NCBI RefSeq assembly: GCF_001027925.1
Contig: NZ_LECT01000044.1
Coordinates: 496,001 to 560,000 of the forward strand
Direction: 5' to 3'
Length of the DNA: 64,000 bases
From: Rhodopirellula islandica
GTDB lineage: Bacteria > Planctomycetota > Planctomycetia > Pirellulales > Pirellulaceae
Positions within the stretch are counted from its first letter, which is position 1. Every line of letters starts with the position of its first letter. Shown here piece by piece: positions 20,816-29,985 of this stretch. Below the pieces are notes generated by a model, which saw only the letters and a list, made by a program, of their open reading frames with translations, did no database searches and was not told the origin of the DNA. A program made the position numbers and the translations under genes.

Positions 20816-22039
20816 ATGAGTACCGTCCCGTCGCAGCAACATGCCTCCGCCCAAGTCCCCGATTCTCGCGGGCGATTCGGCGATTTTGGTGGCCGTTTCG
20901 TTCCCGAGACACTCACGCGGGCACTCGATGAGCTTTCCGAAGAGTACGAAAAGGCCAAGCGGGATCCCGAGTTTCAGCGTGAATTGGACGGTTTGCTGAA
21001 GACCTTTGTCGGGCGTCCCAGCCCGCTGTACCACGCCAAGCGGTTGTCTTCGGCCGTTGGTGGGGCCCAGATTTGGTTGAAACGCGAAGACCTCAATCAC
21101 ACCGGCGCTCACAAAATCAACAACACGATCGGGCAAGCCCTGCTGACGCTGCGGATGGGCAAGACTCGAGTGATCGCCGAAACCGGCGCTGGTCAGCATG
21201 GCGTGGCGTCGGCGACCGCTTGCGCCCACTTCGGACTGCCCTGCACCGTTTACATGGGCGCGGAAGACATTCGGCGGCAAAAACCCAATGTGTTCAGCAT
21301 GAAGTTGTTGGGGGCCAAAATCTCGCCCGTCGAGTCCGGTTCGCGAACGCTGCGGGACGCGGTCAACGAAGCGATGCGAGACTGGATGGCTTCGGTCGAG
21401 AACACGCACTACATCATCGGCAGCGTGATCGGCCCGCATCCATTCCCAATGATGGTTCGCGATTTTCAATCGGTGATCGGCCGCGAAACGCGTGAGCAGT
21501 GCCGGGACACGTTTGGTCGGTTGCCGGATTGCGTCGTCGCATGCGTCGGTGGTGGCAGCAACGCGGCGGGCATGTTCTATCCGTTTGTCGAAGACGAAGG
21601 GGTGCGAATGGTCGGTGTGGAAGCTGGTGGCCGATCGGCAACACCCGGTGATCACGCCTCGCCACTGTCTTATGGTTGCCCCGGCGTTCTGCACGGCAGT
21701 TACAGCTACGTGATGCAAGACGATGATGGTCAAACGTGTGACGTGCATTCGATGAGCGCCGGATTGGACTACCCCGGGGTCGGTCCTGAACACAGTTATT
21801 GGAAGGACACGAAACGCGTCGACTACATCGGTTGCCGTGACGAGGAAGCGCTGATCGCGTTTGAACGCTTGGCATCTAGCGAAGGCATCTTGGCAGCCCT
21901 TGAAACCTCTCATGCGGTGGCCAAGGCCATGGAGGTCGCGGCCGAAATGTCGGACCAAGAACACTTGGTGATCTGCTTGTCCGGACGAGGCGACAAGGAC
22001 TCGATGGAAATCGCTCGTCTGCGCGGCGAAGAGTGGTGA
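20816..22039 (+). CDS. trpB: Tryptophan synthase beta chain
   Basis: 407 residues. [46 protein letters not shown] (the Lys of HTGAHK holds the PLP), [18 protein letters not shown] and [13 protein letters not shown] (phosphate cup) are diagnostic. TrpB condenses indole with serine. The about 15-residue N-terminal extension is unremarkable. trpA is not adjacent. It is preceded by a repeat-rich region. It is unrelated in function to the adjacent methyltransferase. Confidence 0.97.
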   Translation: MSTVPSQQHASAQVPDSRGRFGDFGGRFVPETLTRALDELSEEYEKAKRDPEFQRELDGLLKTFVGRPSPLYHAKRLSSAVGGAQIWLKREDLNHTGAHKINNTIGQALLTLRMGKTRVIAETGAGQHGVASATACAHFGLPCTVYMGAEDIRRQKPNVFSMKLLGAKISPVESGSRTLRDAVNEAMRDWMASVENTHYIIGSVIGPHPFPMMVRDFQSVIGRETREQCRDTFGRLPDCVVACVGGGSNAAGMFYPFVEDEGVRMVGVEAGGRSATPGDHASPLSYGCPGVLHGSYSYVMQDDDGQTCDVHSMSAGLDYPGVGPEHSYWKDTKRVDYIGCRDEEALIAFERLASSEGILAALETSHAVAKAMEVAAEMSDQEHLVICLSGRGDKDSMEIARLRGEEW

Positions 22040-22112
22040 ACCACGTTTGCCGTTTCATGAGCGGCACGGCATGAGTCCGAAGCCACCTGCTCTGGGGTTT
22101 CACCTTCCCTTT

Positions 22113-22133
22113 GGGAGGGTCGAGCGAAGCGAG
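22113..22133. repeat. Short G-rich repeat module shared with 9255-9275
   Basis: A 21-bp identical module (GGGAGGGTCG followed by AGCGAAGCGAG) in the trpB-methyltransferase gap; same sequence at 9255-9275 next to the 64-bp repeat, and a related G-rich segment at 20541-20575. Part of an interspersed non-coding family. Confidence 0.75.
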
Positions 22134-22317
22134 AGGTGGTCTAGGCGTTGGATTCCAGTCTCACGCCCCTCGGCTCAGCATTGAATCGGCTGACTGACTG
22201 GACAATCCGCTGACGAGATTCGTTGTTCGAAGCTGACCTGATCATTTCTTGGCTGTGCAGCCTTCACGAGGCGTTGCCCAACCCACCCATCCGTTTGACT
22301 CTTCTTTCTCTGATTGC

Positions 22318-23337
22318 ATGTCTGCCCAAGACCGTACCCTGGATCACTACCAGGAATTGATGACCATCAACGCCACTTCGCACGTGTTGCGAACCGGCCG
22401 TGAACTCGGATTGTTCGACGCCTTGCTGGAAGGTCAGAAAACGCTCGAGGTGCTGGCCGAACGCACCGGTTTGCCGGAGTCACGGTTGTTGCTGTTGCTG
22501 CGACCCCTGACATCGGTGGGGATCATCGAGAAGTACGCCGAGGATTATGCGATTTCATCGGTCGCTCGTTTGTTGTGCCAGTACGACGCGGACCTGGGCG
22601 ACGCGATTTGGCAGGGCGCCCCGGCCGGATTGAAATCCGAGCCACAATCGTCTGCCGATGCCGCCGTCCCTCAGAGTCGCTTTGATTCCATTGCCGCGAC
22701 TCAGTGGGTGCACACACCTGCGGCGATGCAGGCGGCAGAAATCTTGGACTTTGGACCGACTCCAGGAGAAGAGGACGAAGGCGCAGGAACGGTTTTGAGT
22801 TCCGGCGACTCGGCTCCACAAACGTTGCTCGATCTCGGATGCGGGTCGGCGGTATGGAGCTGTGCGGCGGCTCACCGTGACCCACAGTTGCGAGTCACGT
22901 TGGTGGACCATCCCGGTGCCTTGGAAGCGGCGCTCGCAACTGCCAACTCGATCGAGTTGGGTGATCGCTTTGAATCCATTCAAGGCGACGCTTTGACCAC
23001 CGAGCTTCCCGAGGGGCAGTTCGACCATGTGTTGATCGCTCAGCGACTGAACAGCTATTCGCCCGATCAGATTCGTTTGATGTTGCAACGCGCGACGTCC
23101 GCGGTGAAGTCGGGTGGGCGGGTGATTGTGATTGATTCATTCGAAGGCCCGAACCGCCCGAGTTTGGCGGAGTCGATTGAAGCCCTGCGGATCGGAATTG
23201 AGACCGAAGGCGGTGCGGTGCCCGAATTGAAAGAGGCTCAGGAACGGATGAAGGCTGCCGGATTGGAATCGATTCAGTTCACCTTCATCGCAGCCAGTCG
23301 CGTCGGACTGGGGCTGATGACTGGGATCAAACCGTGA
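22318..23337 (+). CDS. SAM-dependent O-methyltransferase (COMT/CrtF-like)
   Basis: 339 residues. The N-terminal half has a dimerisation/winged-helix module (TGRELGLFDALLEGQKTLEVLAERTGLPESRLLLLLR, from about residue 22). The C-terminal Rossmann domain contains the SAM motif LLDLGCGSAVWS and the acidic residue in LVDHPGALE. Such proteins methylate hydroxyls of small aromatic or polyketide molecules. ATG 22318 was chosen because an upstream ATG (22249) adds an unlike segment. The stop overlaps the next gene's GTG start (23334-23337), which implies translational coupling with the aminotransferase. Acceptor unknown. Confidence 0.8.
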   Translation: MSAQDRTLDHYQELMTINATSHVLRTGRELGLFDALLEGQKTLEVLAERTGLPESRLLLLLRPLTSVGIIEKYAEDYAISSVARLLCQYDADLGDAIWQGAPAGLKSEPQSSADAAVPQSRFDSIAATQWVHTPAAMQAAEILDFGPTPGEEDEGAGTVLSSGDSAPQTLLDLGCGSAVWSCAAAHRDPQLRVTLVDHPGALEAALATANSIELGDRFESIQGDALTTELPEGQFDHVLIAQRLNSYSPDQIRLMLQRATSAVKSGGRVIVIDSFEGPNRPSLAESIEALRIGIETEGGAVPELKEAQERMKAAGLESIQFTFIAASRVGLGLMTGIKP

Positions 23338-24575
23338 TGGTTTCCAAGCCTTCGTCGCGAGACGCGAATGTGCCGATCGGATCGGACATGGGAGACGACC
23401 CATGGCTGTGGTGGCGGGATCGCATGCCGGTGACCAACCATTGGGCTTACTTCGACCACGCAGCCGTGGCACCGATCAGCCAACCGGCCGCCGAGGCACT
23501 TCGTTCCTTCGCCGAAGTCGCGGCATCGCATGGCGATGTGCACTGGATGGATTGGTCCAATGCCGTCAATCGATTGCGTGACCTGACGGTGGATTTGATT
23601 CACTGCGAGTCGGAAGAGGTCACGTTGGTTCCCAACACCACCACCGGAATCAACCTGGTCGCCGAAGGTCTGGTTTGGAAAGCCGGTGACAACATGGTTG
23701 TTCCGGAAGGCGAATTTCCAAGCAACCTGTATCCGTGGCTGAACCAGCAAGCTCGCGGTGTCGAGATTCGAATCGTTCCGCGTCGTGATGGACGCGTCGA
23801 AGTCGAGGACTTGATGGCTCAAGTTGATGAACGCACTCGTTTGATCTCAGTCAGTTGGGTCGGCTACGCCAGCGGTTTTCGCGTGGACCTGGATCACTTG
23901 GTGAAAGAGGCCCACGAACGAGGCGTGCTGGTGTTCCTCGACGCGATCCAAGGTTTGGGCATGTACCCGCTCGACATGCGAACCTGCGATGTCGACTTCG
24001 TCGCCGCTGACGGGCACAAGTGGCTGCTCGGTCCGGAAGGGGCCGGGGTGGCGGTGATTCGCAAGCGTCATTTGAATTCGCTGCGTTGTCCCACCGTGGG
24101 CTGGAAGAGCGTTGAGAACGCGCACCTGTTTTCGGGATCCACATTTGAGTTGCGGGAGGACGCATCCCGTTTTGAAGGTGGCTCGCTGAACCAATCCGGA
24201 ATGATCGCGTTCGCGGCCAGTTTGGAAATGTTCACCGCGGTGTCGCAACGATTCGGGGCCGATGCGATCGGAAATCGCGTGTTGGAACGCGCTCAGCGTC
24301 TCCGCGGTTTGCTGACGCAAGCCGGTGCGAAATTGTTGTTTGGGCCTTGGGATGAGACGCCTCACGCCAGTGCGATCACGACATTTGAAGTGCCTGGGGA
24401 ATCACCAGATGATTTCCGCACGCGGGCTCTCGAATCGGGGGTGGTGATCAGTTGCCGCGGCGGCGGCATTCGGGCCAGCGTTCATGTCTATAATGACGAC
24501 GCGGATTTGCAACGATTGGCCGATTTGGTCACTTCGTCCCCCGCTGTTTCTTCTTCCAATCCAGCGCGGAGCTGA
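23334..24575 (+). CDS. Class V PLP-dependent aminotransferase (cysteine desulfurase/isopenicillin-epimerase-like)
   Basis: 413 residues. AYFDHAAVAPISQPAAEALR, LVPNTTTGINLVAEG, LISVSWVGYASGFRVDL, VFLDAIQGLGMYPLD and the PLP-lysine site VAADGHKWLLGPEG are typical of this fold. The start is GTG 23334 (or ATG 23337), overlapping the preceding stop. There is no active-site Cys loop that would make it a clear NifS/IscS, so a desulfurase function is doubtful and an aminotransferase or epimerase is as likely. Coupled to the methyltransferase; coaD begins 6 bp later. Confidence 0.78.
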   Translation: MMVSKPSSRDANVPIGSDMGDDPWLWWRDRMPVTNHWAYFDHAAVAPISQPAAEALRSFAEVAASHGDVHWMDWSNAVNRLRDLTVDLIHCESEEVTLVPNTTTGINLVAEGLVWKAGDNMVVPEGEFPSNLYPWLNQQARGVEIRIVPRRDGRVEVEDLMAQVDERTRLISVSWVGYASGFRVDLDHLVKEAHERGVLVFLDAIQGLGMYPLDMRTCDVDFVAADGHKWLLGPEGAGVAVIRKRHLNSLRCPTVGWKSVENAHLFSGSTFELREDASRFEGGSLNQSGMIAFAASLEMFTAVSQRFGADAIGNRVLERAQRLRGLLTQAGAKLLFGPWDETPHASAITTFEVPGESPDDFRTRALESGVVISCRGGGIRASVHVYNDDADLQRLADLVTSSPAVSSSNPARS

Positions 24576-24581
24576 TCTGCC

Positions 24582-25121
24582 TTGTCTCTGAACTCCTCCA
24601 ACGCCGACGCTGGCGAACTGTCGCATTCCATCGCTGTGTACACAGGGTCGTTCGATCCTGTCACGCTCGGTCACTTGCACATCATCGAACGCGCCTCCAA
24701 GTTGTTCGACACATTGGTGGTCGGGATCGGCATCAACGCAGACAAAAAAGCGTTGTTCAATCCGGAAGAACGCATCGAATTGGTGCAAGCCATCTCGAAT
24801 CATTTGCCGAACGTGCGTGTTCAAACCTTTGATGGTTTGGCGGTCGATTTTGTGCGTTCGCTGGGTGCCAGCGTGATGGTGCGGGGGATTCGTCCACTGA
24901 CCGATATCGCCGGCGAGTTCACCATGATGATGGCCAACCGCCAACTCGACGCGGAAATTGAAACCGTGTTCTTGATGGCCGACGAGCGATTTGCGCACGT
25001 CAGTTCTTCGTTGCTGAAACAGATCGCAATGCTGAGCGAGGACGATGGGCACCTGGCGAAATTTGTGCCGCGTCCGGTCATCGCGTCCTTGCGTGCCAAG
25101 CTTTCCGCGCAAGCGTTCTGA
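24582..25121 (+). CDS. coaD: Phosphopantetheine adenylyltransferase
   Basis: 179 residues. AVYTGSFDPVTLGHLHIIERASKLFD carries the nucleotidyltransferase TxxxDxxTxGH core; MVRGIRPLTDIAGEFTMMMANRQLDAEIETVFLM is the other conserved block. It makes dephospho-CoA from 4'-phosphopantetheine. The start appears to be TTG 24582, adding about 15 residues before the conserved core; no ATG fits. It begins 6 bp after the aminotransferase stop and is followed by an AraC regulator, so it lies in an operon-like run. Confidence 0.92.
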   Translation: MSLNSSNADAGELSHSIAVYTGSFDPVTLGHLHIIERASKLFDTLVVGIGINADKKALFNPEERIELVQAISNHLPNVRVQTFDGLAVDFVRSLGASVMVRGIRPLTDIAGEFTMMMANRQLDAEIETVFLMADERFAHVSSSLLKQIAMLSEDDGHLAKFVPRPVIASLRAKLSAQAF

Positions 25122-25142
25122 TACTCGCCGGGAATCTGCCTG

Positions 25143-26051
25143 ATGTCCGGGGAATCTGTTCCGCCAACTTCAACGTCGCCCACCCGCGCCCGTCAGGTCC
25201 GCACGGCGATGCCGGAACAGTTGCCGCCATGGGGGGTGTTGGTGCTTGAGAGTCATCATGCACCTGATTTTTCGATGCAGTGGCGTGAGCACCCGTTTGT
25301 CAAACTCGTTTACTTCCTGAGTGGTGCGGGAACGTTTCATCTCGATGACCGTCCCATTGCATTCTCTGCTGGTGACGTGTTCGTCATCGCGCCCCATCTG
25401 CGGAATCGAATCTGTGACGGCGAAGGCACCCCGTCCAGCTTGTATGCCGGGTGCATCTGCGAGAATGTGTTGAAGGCGGAGCCCGTCACCGCGGCAAGAA
25501 TTGCTTCGGGCAAGTTGTCGGGTGGCAACCGACAAACGCATTTTGTTGCGTCGAAATTGCGACGAATGGTTTACACGCAAAACTTGGCGTCATCGTCGTG
25601 CGGCATCGACATGATGATCGATGCCTGGAGATTGCTTCGTGGCGTCACGGATTACGATTGCCATCGAAAAGCCGGCAACATCGAGTCGATGCTGGAACCA
25701 ATCGGTGTCGAGCAGGCAACCGACGTCGGAATCGTCCAGCAATACATTGATGAGTTGCAGACATCGTTTTTAGAAGCCACCACGCTTGATGCCGCCGCGA
25801 ATCAACTCAATTTGTCTCGTCGTACCTTCACCCAGTTGTTTCGTGAACTGACGGGCACGACTTGGTTGAGGCGAGTGCGTGAACTGGGAATTGAACACGC
25901 CAAAAAACTATTGCAGGAAACCGATCTGCCGATCGCATCGGTCGCCTTTGAATCTGGCTTTGCTGATCTCTCGACGTTCTATCGAAGATTCACCTCGATG
26001 GTCGGCCAATCACCGGCTGCCTATCGGCAGCAGACCCATTCCAACGTCTGA
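25143..26051 (+). CDS. AraC-family transcriptional regulator
   Basis: 302 residues. The N-terminal half is a cupin-like sensor (around residues 40-85, HPFVKLVYFLSGAGTFHLD, IAFSAGDVFVIAPH). The C-terminal 100 residues have the two AraC helix-turn-helix units: TLDAAANQLNLSRRTFTQLFRELTG and IASVAFESGFADLSTFYRRFTSMVGQSPAAYR. It is 21 bp after coaD and may be cotranscribed. Effector and targets are not evident; the upstream biosynthetic genes could be targets. An ATG at 25143 was used. Confidence 0.9.
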   Translation: MSGESVPPTSTSPTRARQVRTAMPEQLPPWGVLVLESHHAPDFSMQWREHPFVKLVYFLSGAGTFHLDDRPIAFSAGDVFVIAPHLRNRICDGEGTPSSLYAGCICENVLKAEPVTAARIASGKLSGGNRQTHFVASKLRRMVYTQNLASSSCGIDMMIDAWRLLRGVTDYDCHRKAGNIESMLEPIGVEQATDVGIVQQYIDELQTSFLEATTLDAAANQLNLSRRTFTQLFRELTGTTWLRRVRELGIEHAKKLLQETDLPIASVAFESGFADLSTFYRRFTSMVGQSPAAYRQQTHSNV

Positions 26052-26094
26052 CAATCGAGCCTGAGGCCGTTCTCCGTTTTTCGTTGGGATGACT

Positions 26095-26180
26095 CCACCC
26101 CGAGCTAGCGATGACGGCCCCGTCCGGGGCGAATTTGCATGGACGGCTCCGGAGGTGCCTACATTGATAGCTCGGGGTGG
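26095..26180. repeat. Inverted repeat at a convergent junction
   Basis: 13-bp perfect arms (26095-26107 and 26168-26180, CCACCCCGAGCTA) with further small GC hairpins inside, between the AraC gene and the convergent ATPase gene. Confidence 0.75.
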
Positions 26181-26202
26181 GAGCCCCGAGATCGCTCATT
26201 GC

Positions 26203-29200
26203 TCATTGCGAGAAGACGTCGAAGAGCGTGTCAGGCGGCGAAAGGCTTTCGTCGGACTTCTTGGGCGTTGGTTGGGGGGCCGTCTTTTTGCGAGTCGGTT
26301 TCTTCTTTGGTTTGGGGGCGGACTCGGATTGTTTGACGGGTGGAGTGGACGCATGCGGGCTGGTTTCGCCCAGACGATGCACGTGGTACCCATCAACGGG
26401 AAGCGTCTCGGACGCCAAGTCGACCAAGTGATCGTGGTGGGTGAACAAGATGACTTGGGTGGTGGTGGAGAGTTCTGAGAAGACCTTGAGTGCCGCCGCA
26501 GCCCGGCGGTCGTCGAGCTGGATCAAGCAATCGTCAATGATCAGTGGGATCGCATTGGCGTGGGCCAATTGATGTTTCAACGACGCCAAACGCAGCGCCA
26601 GATACAGCGCGTCCGCGGTGCCGGTGCTCATGCGATTGGCCGGCACATCGATCCCATCTCGAACGCCGAACAGCGATGGTTTGTCGCTGTCGCCGTAATC
26701 GACTCGCAAGGCCTGATACTCGTCGCAGGTGAGCGTCGCGAAAAAGGATTCTGCCTCACGCAGCACGGGTTCTTGGTTTTGGTTGCGGTAGTGTTCCATG
26801 GCTCGCTGCAAGATCGCCGCGGCCAAACGCAGGCGGATGTACTCTTCTGATTCCCGTTGCAGTTTGCCGAGTGAGAACTGCATTTGTTGGGAGAGCTTGG
26901 ACGCCTCACCGCTTCCATCGATGGCCTTCAGCTTTTCAGTCAGGCTCCAGAGTTCTTTTTGCGACACCGAGAGTCTTTCGTCCAGCTCACGTTTCTTCTC
27001 GGTCAATTGTTTGAGTTCTTCCGCGATCATGGCGGGCTGCTGGTCACGCAAGGATTCGACGAACGATTCGCGATCCTGCCCGCTCGCCCAGTGATCCAGT
27101 TGGGCTTGCAGGTCAGCGACTTTGGATTCCGCGATCACGCGGCGACGGCTGCGTGCTTCCACTTCGCCCAGTTCTTCAGGAGCAGTGCAATGGGCTTCGT
27201 CGCAGAGTTGTTGCTGCGTGATCGTGAGTCGTTCCAGTTGCTCGTTTGCGTCCGCGAGTTCCTGTTCGCGTTGGCGGAGTTGTTGTTGAACTTCGTCCCG
27301 AGCGCTGCGGGCGCGTTGTTCGCGTTGCAGGCGTTCGTGTGCCAAATTGATGGTCTCGGCGAGTTCGGTCAAACCGACTGCGTCGCCTGCGGAATCAGTC
27401 GGGGAGGTGGAGTCAACGTCCTGCGCCGTCAAGGAATCTCGCAAGCGTATGGCGCGTCGGACAAAGGTCTCGGATTCTTGGCGGATGGCTGCGATTCGAA
27501 GTGAGATGTCGTCCCGTTGTTTCTTTTGACCGATCAACTGCGTGATCGAGTCCATCATCGACAAGGCGTCTTGCGGGGCCGGTTTGGAACTCAGATTGAG
27601 AGACGCAGTGAGTTCATCCCATTGTTGATTCCAGTCGTCCAAGGCGGTCTGTCGGCGCTGCAGATTGGATTCCAGGCCGGGGATTTCGGTTCGGCAGTCG
27701 TTGCGTTTGTGCTCGCGTTGTTCGCGAAGTTTGAGTTGTTGAGCCTGCTCGGCGCGTTGGGTCAACGCCAAGTCATGCAGACGCGAAAGCGTGGTGCAGG
27801 TTGGTTCCAGAGAATCCTCGGATGAGGTGTCGGATTCGGGGATTTCCAGGGCTTGTTGCAGCCTCGCAATGGCTTGTCGCAGTTGAGCGTGAGACTGGTC
27901 CCGTTCGCCGATTGCGGTTTGCAGTTCCGCGAATTGCTCGATTAGTTTTTGATGATCCGACATCCAGGTTCGCATCGCATCGGGATCGCTGGCTGGGATG
28001 CCCGCGGCATGCCAAATGGATTGCCAGTTTTCTTGAGCCTGCGTCAGGGAAGCTTGAGCGTCAGCGATCGCGAGGTCGTGCTCGGTTGACTGACGCCGCA
28101 GTTGATCCAAGTTGTTCTGGGCGGCTTGCCGTCGGTAGATCGATTCGTGTTGCGACTGGAAGATATCCGAGATGGAATCAGCCCGATGGATCGCCAGTTC
28201 GGCTGCGGCGAGGTTCGCTGACCATTGATCGGGGGAAAACGAGTCCGCGTTTTGCTTCATGCCAGCGAGGATCTCGTCGCGATGCTGGCGGGCGTCGCGA
28301 AGATCTTCGGGCGTCGGCAGATCTCCCGCGTCAGCCTTGAGGGACGCCAGTTTTTCTTCCGCGTTGGCAAGTGATTGTTGCAATTCCTTGGCTCGTTGCT
28401 GGCCCAGCATGACTTCTTTGCCAGCCCGTTCGAGAGCTTGCGTTTGTTCGGTCAATTGCGACTGGGTCGGCGGTGACAGTTCGACGGCGGACTGAATTGC
28501 GGCGTCATCGCTGGACGTCTCCAACTTCAATCGGCGATGGATCGTTTGGCATTCGCGAGCGAGTTTGTCGACTTGCGTTTGTTCTCGCCTCGCGGATTCA
28601 ATCCAACGCTCCGGGGCGCCCATTTCTTCGAGCGTGCGGTCGAGCAGTTGAAACTGCGTTGGCACGTTGGATTCTGCCAACACGTCTTCGGCCATCGTGA
28701 GTTCACGCTTGGCTTTGTCGAGTTGGTCCGAGGCATCGTCGCATTGTTGGACCAACTTCTCGTATTCGCCAGCCAAACGTTGAATCTTGGATCGTTGCGA
28801 TTCACTGATTTGCAGTGAGTCAACTTGTTGAGTCAACGCATCCTGATTGTCATCGGTTGTTGCGTGCACCGCTGGAAGCGGGGATTCCCCGAAGGCGAGG
28901 TCATGGAGTTGCGATCGCATCTCTTGTTCAAGGCTTGCCAACGCTTGTTGCAAGGTTTCTTTTTCTCCCTCGGCTTTTTCTCGGCTGGGGAGGTCTCGGT
29001 ACAGGGCCAGGATTTCGCTCTCGAAGAGCCCGATGGATTCGTCGTGTCCGAGTTGCTTCCGTTGCTGAGTGAGTTCAGCATGGTTTTGTTGTAGATTTTG
29101 TAGCAGGCGGGTGGTCGATTTCTGCTCTTGTTCCCATTCCCGTCGGCGGTCAGAAAAGTCATCGGACAGCATGGGGGCGTCTTGCACGCTGGCCAATTCT

Positions 29201-29985
29201 TGCGTCGCCGCTTTCCAGCGTGGGATCAATGGCAGGGCTTGTTCGGTCGATTGCAAGCGGCCCATTTGTTGGACGAGCGATTGGGACTCTTCTTGCCAGC
29301 TTTGAATCTGGGCTTCTTTTTCGGCCAGTTGTTTTTGCAGGTCCGCGAATTCGGCCGGTGGGACTTGTGCCTCACGCAGTCGGCGACGCATTTCGTCGAG
29401 TTGTTGCAGGCTGTGGTTGATCGTGGGTGTTTTGCCGGTGCGTTTGAAGCGTTCGCTGGCTTCGGAGTCGAGTTGTTCATAGATCTCTCGCAGGCGTCCG
29501 ATGCCGGCACCCGCTGAGAACAAGATTTCGCCGAGTTCGCCTTCGCCTCGCAGAATTTGTTCACCGCCGAGCAGCAATTCTTCGTGCGACAAACCAAAGC
29601 GTGAACGGAAGGTGGCTTCATCGACGCCGCCTAGCATTTGAGCCAATTCGGACTCGGCGATCTCGGCTTGGTCGTCGGCACCTCGCAAGGTGTTTTTGCG
29701 ACCGCGACGCCGGATGCACTCGAGGACTCTTTCGGGGGCGGATCCATCGCTGGACAGCGTGGTCAGTCGCCCACCGACGCGTAGTTTCGCGGCGGGATGC
29801 AGGAAGGCATCGTCGGCGCGGGTGGCCATGCCAAACAACCAAGACGAGATGGCACGCAGGCTGGTCGATTTACCGGATTCGTTGGGACCGACCACCAAAT
29901 GGAATCGGTTCGGGCCTGCCGAAAGGTCGAGGCTGCGGTTGGTGATGTGCCCAAAGGCGATCAGGTCCAAGCGTTCAATGATCAT
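26203..29985 (-). CDS. SbcC/YhaN-like AAA ATPase with long coiled coil
   Basis: 1260 residues from ATG 29985. Walker A GPNESGKST (residues 33-41) is near the N-terminus; a C-terminal signature near RMSTGTADALYLALRL and Walker B LIIDDCLIQLDD close the ATPase head. Between them are about 900 residues of Gln/Glu-rich coiled coil. The C-terminal tail is Lys/Pro-rich. This layout is the Rad50/SbcC type used in DNA-end processing; the YhaN flavour fits because its partner is YhaO-like. The start overlaps the stop of the metallophosphoesterase gene as ATGA (29982-29985), implying one complex. An upstream in-frame start (30048) would overlap that gene further and was rejected. Confidence 0.88.
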   Translation of the reverse strand: MIIERLDLIAFGHITNRSLDLSAGPNRFHLVVGPNESGKSTSLRAISSWLFGMATRADDAFLHPAAKLRVGGRLTTLSSDGSAPERVLECIRRRGRKNTLRGADDQAEIAESELAQMLGGVDEATFRSRFGLSHEELLLGGEQILRGEGELGEILFSAGAGIGRLREIYEQLDSEASERFKRTGKTPTINHSLQQLDEMRRRLREAQVPPAEFADLQKQLAEKEAQIQSWQEESQSLVQQMGRLQSTEQALPLIPRWKAATQELASVQDAPMLSDDFSDRRREWEQEQKSTTRLLQNLQQNHAELTQQRKQLGHDESIGLFESEILALYRDLPSREKAEGEKETLQQALASLEQEMRSQLHDLAFGESPLPAVHATTDDNQDALTQQVDSLQISESQRSKIQRLAGEYEKLVQQCDDASDQLDKAKRELTMAEDVLAESNVPTQFQLLDRTLEEMGAPERWIESARREQTQVDKLARECQTIHRRLKLETSSDDAAIQSAVELSPPTQSQLTEQTQALERAGKEVMLGQQRAKELQQSLANAEEKLASLKADAGDLPTPEDLRDARQHRDEILAGMKQNADSFSPDQWSANLAAAELAIHRADSISDIFQSQHESIYRRQAAQNNLDQLRRQSTEHDLAIADAQASLTQAQENWQSIWHAAGIPASDPDAMRTWMSDHQKLIEQFAELQTAIGERDQSHAQLRQAIARLQQALEIPESDTSSEDSLEPTCTTLSRLHDLALTQRAEQAQQLKLREQREHKRNDCRTEIPGLESNLQRRQTALDDWNQQWDELTASLNLSSKPAPQDALSMMDSITQLIGQKKQRDDISLRIAAIRQESETFVRRAIRLRDSLTAQDVDSTSPTDSAGDAVGLTELAETINLAHERLQREQRARSARDEVQQQLRQREQELADANEQLERLTITQQQLCDEAHCTAPEELGEVEARSRRRVIAESKVADLQAQLDHWASGQDRESFVESLRDQQPAMIAEELKQLTEKKRELDERLSVSQKELWSLTEKLKAIDGSGEASKLSQQMQFSLGKLQRESEEYIRLRLAAAILQRAMEHYRNQNQEPVLREAESFFATLTCDEYQALRVDYGDSDKPSLFGVRDGIDVPANRMSTGTADALYLALRLASLKHQLAHANAIPLIIDDCLIQLDDRRAAAALKVFSELSTTTQVILFTHHDHLVDLASETLPVDGYHVHRLGETSPHASTPPVKQSESAPKPKKKPTRKKTAPQPTPKKSDESLSPPDTLFDVFSQ